From positions 1-6,594 of the forward strand of contig JAISJX010000428.1 of the NCBI GenBank assembly GCA_031261145.1: a stretch of 6,594 nt of DNA. The letters are read 5' to 3'. Source of the DNA: Tannerella sp. Its GTDB lineage: Bacteria; Bacteroidota; Bacteroidia; Bacteroidales; Tannerellaceae. The notes beneath the pieces are model-generated. The model saw only the letters and a list, made by a program, of their open reading frames with translations. It was not told where the DNA came from and made no database searches. The translations under genes and the position numbers were made by a program. Shown in pieces: positions 5,581-6,594 of this stretch; position 1 is the stretch's first letter, and every line of letters begins with the position of its first letter.

Positions 5581-6438
5581 ATGGGTGCAGCACCTCTTTT
5601 ACGTAGTATATTTAATTATCATATCACTCCTCCTTTCATCCAATCGGATGAGAGCAGTTTGTTATCAGAGTTAGTTCCAAAGTCGAAGAACAGCATTAAA
5701 ATCAGCAATCTGAATGTCAGTATAAGTAATAATCATATCTTGAAAGATGTGAATCTGGAAATTCCGGACAATAAAATCACTTGTATCATAGGCCCTTCCG
5801 GTTGTGGGAAATCGACGTTGTTGAAAACCATCAACCGCTTGATTGACGATAATGAGAATGTAAATGTCGAAGGTCAGATTGTGGTGGACGGGGAAGATAT
5901 TTATGGTAAAAAAACAGAAATTACCCACGTGCGGAAGAAATTAGGCTTGCTGTCACAACGCCCGACGCCGCTGCCGATGTCTATTTTCGATAACATCAGT
6001 TTCGGATGCAAAATACACGGGATTCGGAAGAAAAAACTGCTGGTGCAGATTGTTGAATCCAATTTGCGTGCCGCCGGTCTCTGGGAGGAAGTGAAAGACC
6101 GTTTACATTCGCCCGCTTCCAGCCTGTCGATCGGACAACAGCAACGTTTGTGCTTAGCCAGGGGCCTGGCTATAGAGCCGCAATTTATTTTGGGTGATGA
6201 GGCTACTTCGGCATTAGATCCCATTTCGAGCCGCCATATTGAAGATTTATTTCTAAAACTCAAAGAGAAATACGGTATTATTTTGGTTACCCATACCTTG
6301 CGACAGGCGTTGAGAATCGCTGATTATGTCGTGTTTATCTATCTGGGAAAAATCATTGAAACCGGATCGGCAGAAGAATTATTCAATAACCCGCAACACG
6401 AACTGACAAAACAATATTTATCGGGTGTTTTCAGTTAA
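5581..6438 (+). CDS. PstB-like ABC transporter ATP-binding protein, divergent
   Basis: A 285-residue ABC ATPase, closest in motif layout to the phosphate importer ATPase PstB. Visible motifs are Walker A GPSGCGKST (71-79), Q-loop Gln126 followed by RPTPLPMSIFDNISFG (127-142, a PstB-type stretch), signature LSIGQQQRLCLARG (182-195), Walker B ILGDEATSALDP (203-214) and H-loop His238. Oddities are LSIGQ in place of LSGGQ, Gly205 where Walker B normally has a hydrophobic residue, DEA in place of DEP, and an N-terminal extension of about 38 residues before the ABC fold. The start at 5581 fits the promoter, and no in-frame ATG closer to the fold was found. No pst permease, binding-protein or phoU gene is adjacent. 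A reductase-like gene follows 42 bases later. The catalytic residues are intact, so it is probably active. Phosphate as substrate is doubtful. Confidence 0.85.
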   Translation: MGAAPLLRSIFNYHITPPFIQSDESSLLSELVPKSKNSIKISNLNVSISNNHILKDVNLEIPDNKITCIIGPSGCGKSTLLKTINRLIDDNENVNVEGQIVVDGEDIYGKKTEITHVRKKLGLLSQRPTPLPMSIFDNISFGCKIHGIRKKKLLVQIVESNLRAAGLWEEVKDRLHSPASSLSIGQQQRLCLARGLAIEPQFILGDEATSALDPISSRHIEDLFLKLKEKYGIILVTHTLRQALRIADYVVFIYLGKIIETGSAEELFNNPQHELTKQYLSGVFS

Positions 6439-6480
6439 TCAGATGTTGTATTAAATTTTAATTATTCATTTTAAACAGTC

Positions 6481-6594
6481 ATGTATAAACTTCCAAACAC
6501 ATTAAGCGACGACATCATTAAATTAGGGATGTTAGCAAGAGACTATCAAGAGAAAAAAATCGAATCAGTGCAATTCAAGGCTTTCCGTGTCCCG
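6481..6594 (+). CDS. N-terminus of a possible nitrite/sulfite reductase-family protein, cut by window edge
   Basis: The ATG at 6481 opens a frame with no stop through the last base (38 codons). The protein begins MYKLPNTLSDD, continues through a helix-like acidic/basic stretch and ends FKAFRVP at the edge. In siroheme nitrite/sulfite reductases the N-terminal half-domain has a comparable element, a short helix, then F-K/R-x-F-R followed by a G-x-Y-x-Q-R motif. The window stops just before that diagnostic part, so the identification rests on a short resemblance and memory of Bacteroidales homologues. No terminator or promoter was seen in the 42-base gap after the ABC gene, so the two are probably co-transcribed. 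The leader is A/T-rich without a Shine-Dalgarno sequence. That it is a real gene is likely; the family assignment is tentative. Confidence 0.5.
   Translation, partial: MYKLPNTLSDDIIKLGMLARDYQEKKIESVQFKAFRVP

Overview
The window looks like chromosomal DNA from a member of the Bacteroidales. The evidence is three promoters of the Bacteroidetes type (-7 box TAnnTTTG), A-rich leaders without Shine-Dalgarno sequences, a Porin_10-type outer-membrane protein, and a 2-oxoacid:ferredoxin oxidoreductase (OFOR) gene set of the kind seen in anaerobic gut-type Bacteroidales. I cannot name the genus from sequence alone.

Layout. Bases 1-106 hold an imperfect inverted-repeat element cut off by the left window edge. 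A promoter (168-199) then starts an OFOR operon of five genes: delta, a two-cluster ferredoxin (228-458); alpha, VorB-type (544-1620); a 56-residue two-helix membrane protein overlapping the alpha stop codon by ATGA (1617-1787); beta, the ThDP and Fe-S subunit (1798-2562); and gamma (2600-3142). The operon ends at a hairpin-plus-T-run terminator (3161-3196). A promoter whose probable -33 box lies in the terminator loop follows at once and drives an almost leaderless porin gene (3216-5393).

A 184-base spacer (5397-5580) contains a second hairpin with a T-run and another promoter. It leads to a PstB-like ABC ATPase (5581-6438) with unusual signature and Walker B residues. The first 38 codons of another gene (6481-6594) run off the right edge and resemble the N-terminus of a nitrite/sulfite (siroheme) reductase.

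How the genes work together. The OFOR subunits should form an alpha-beta-gamma-delta complex that oxidatively decarboxylates a 2-oxoacid to acyl-CoA with reduction of ferredoxin, or runs in reverse. The substrate cannot be fixed from sequence: branched-chain 2-oxoacids and 2-oxoglutarate are the main candidates. The porin is a separate transcription unit. The ABC ATPase and the following reductase-like gene are 42 bases apart on the same strand and probably co-transcribed. No permease or binding-protein gene is inside the window.

No CRISPR array, tRNA, rRNA, transposase or phage gene was seen. Most of the window is ordinary core metabolism. The points worth a second look are the small membrane protein inside the OFOR operon, the packed terminator/promoter junction, and the divergent ABC ATPase beside a reductase-like gene.
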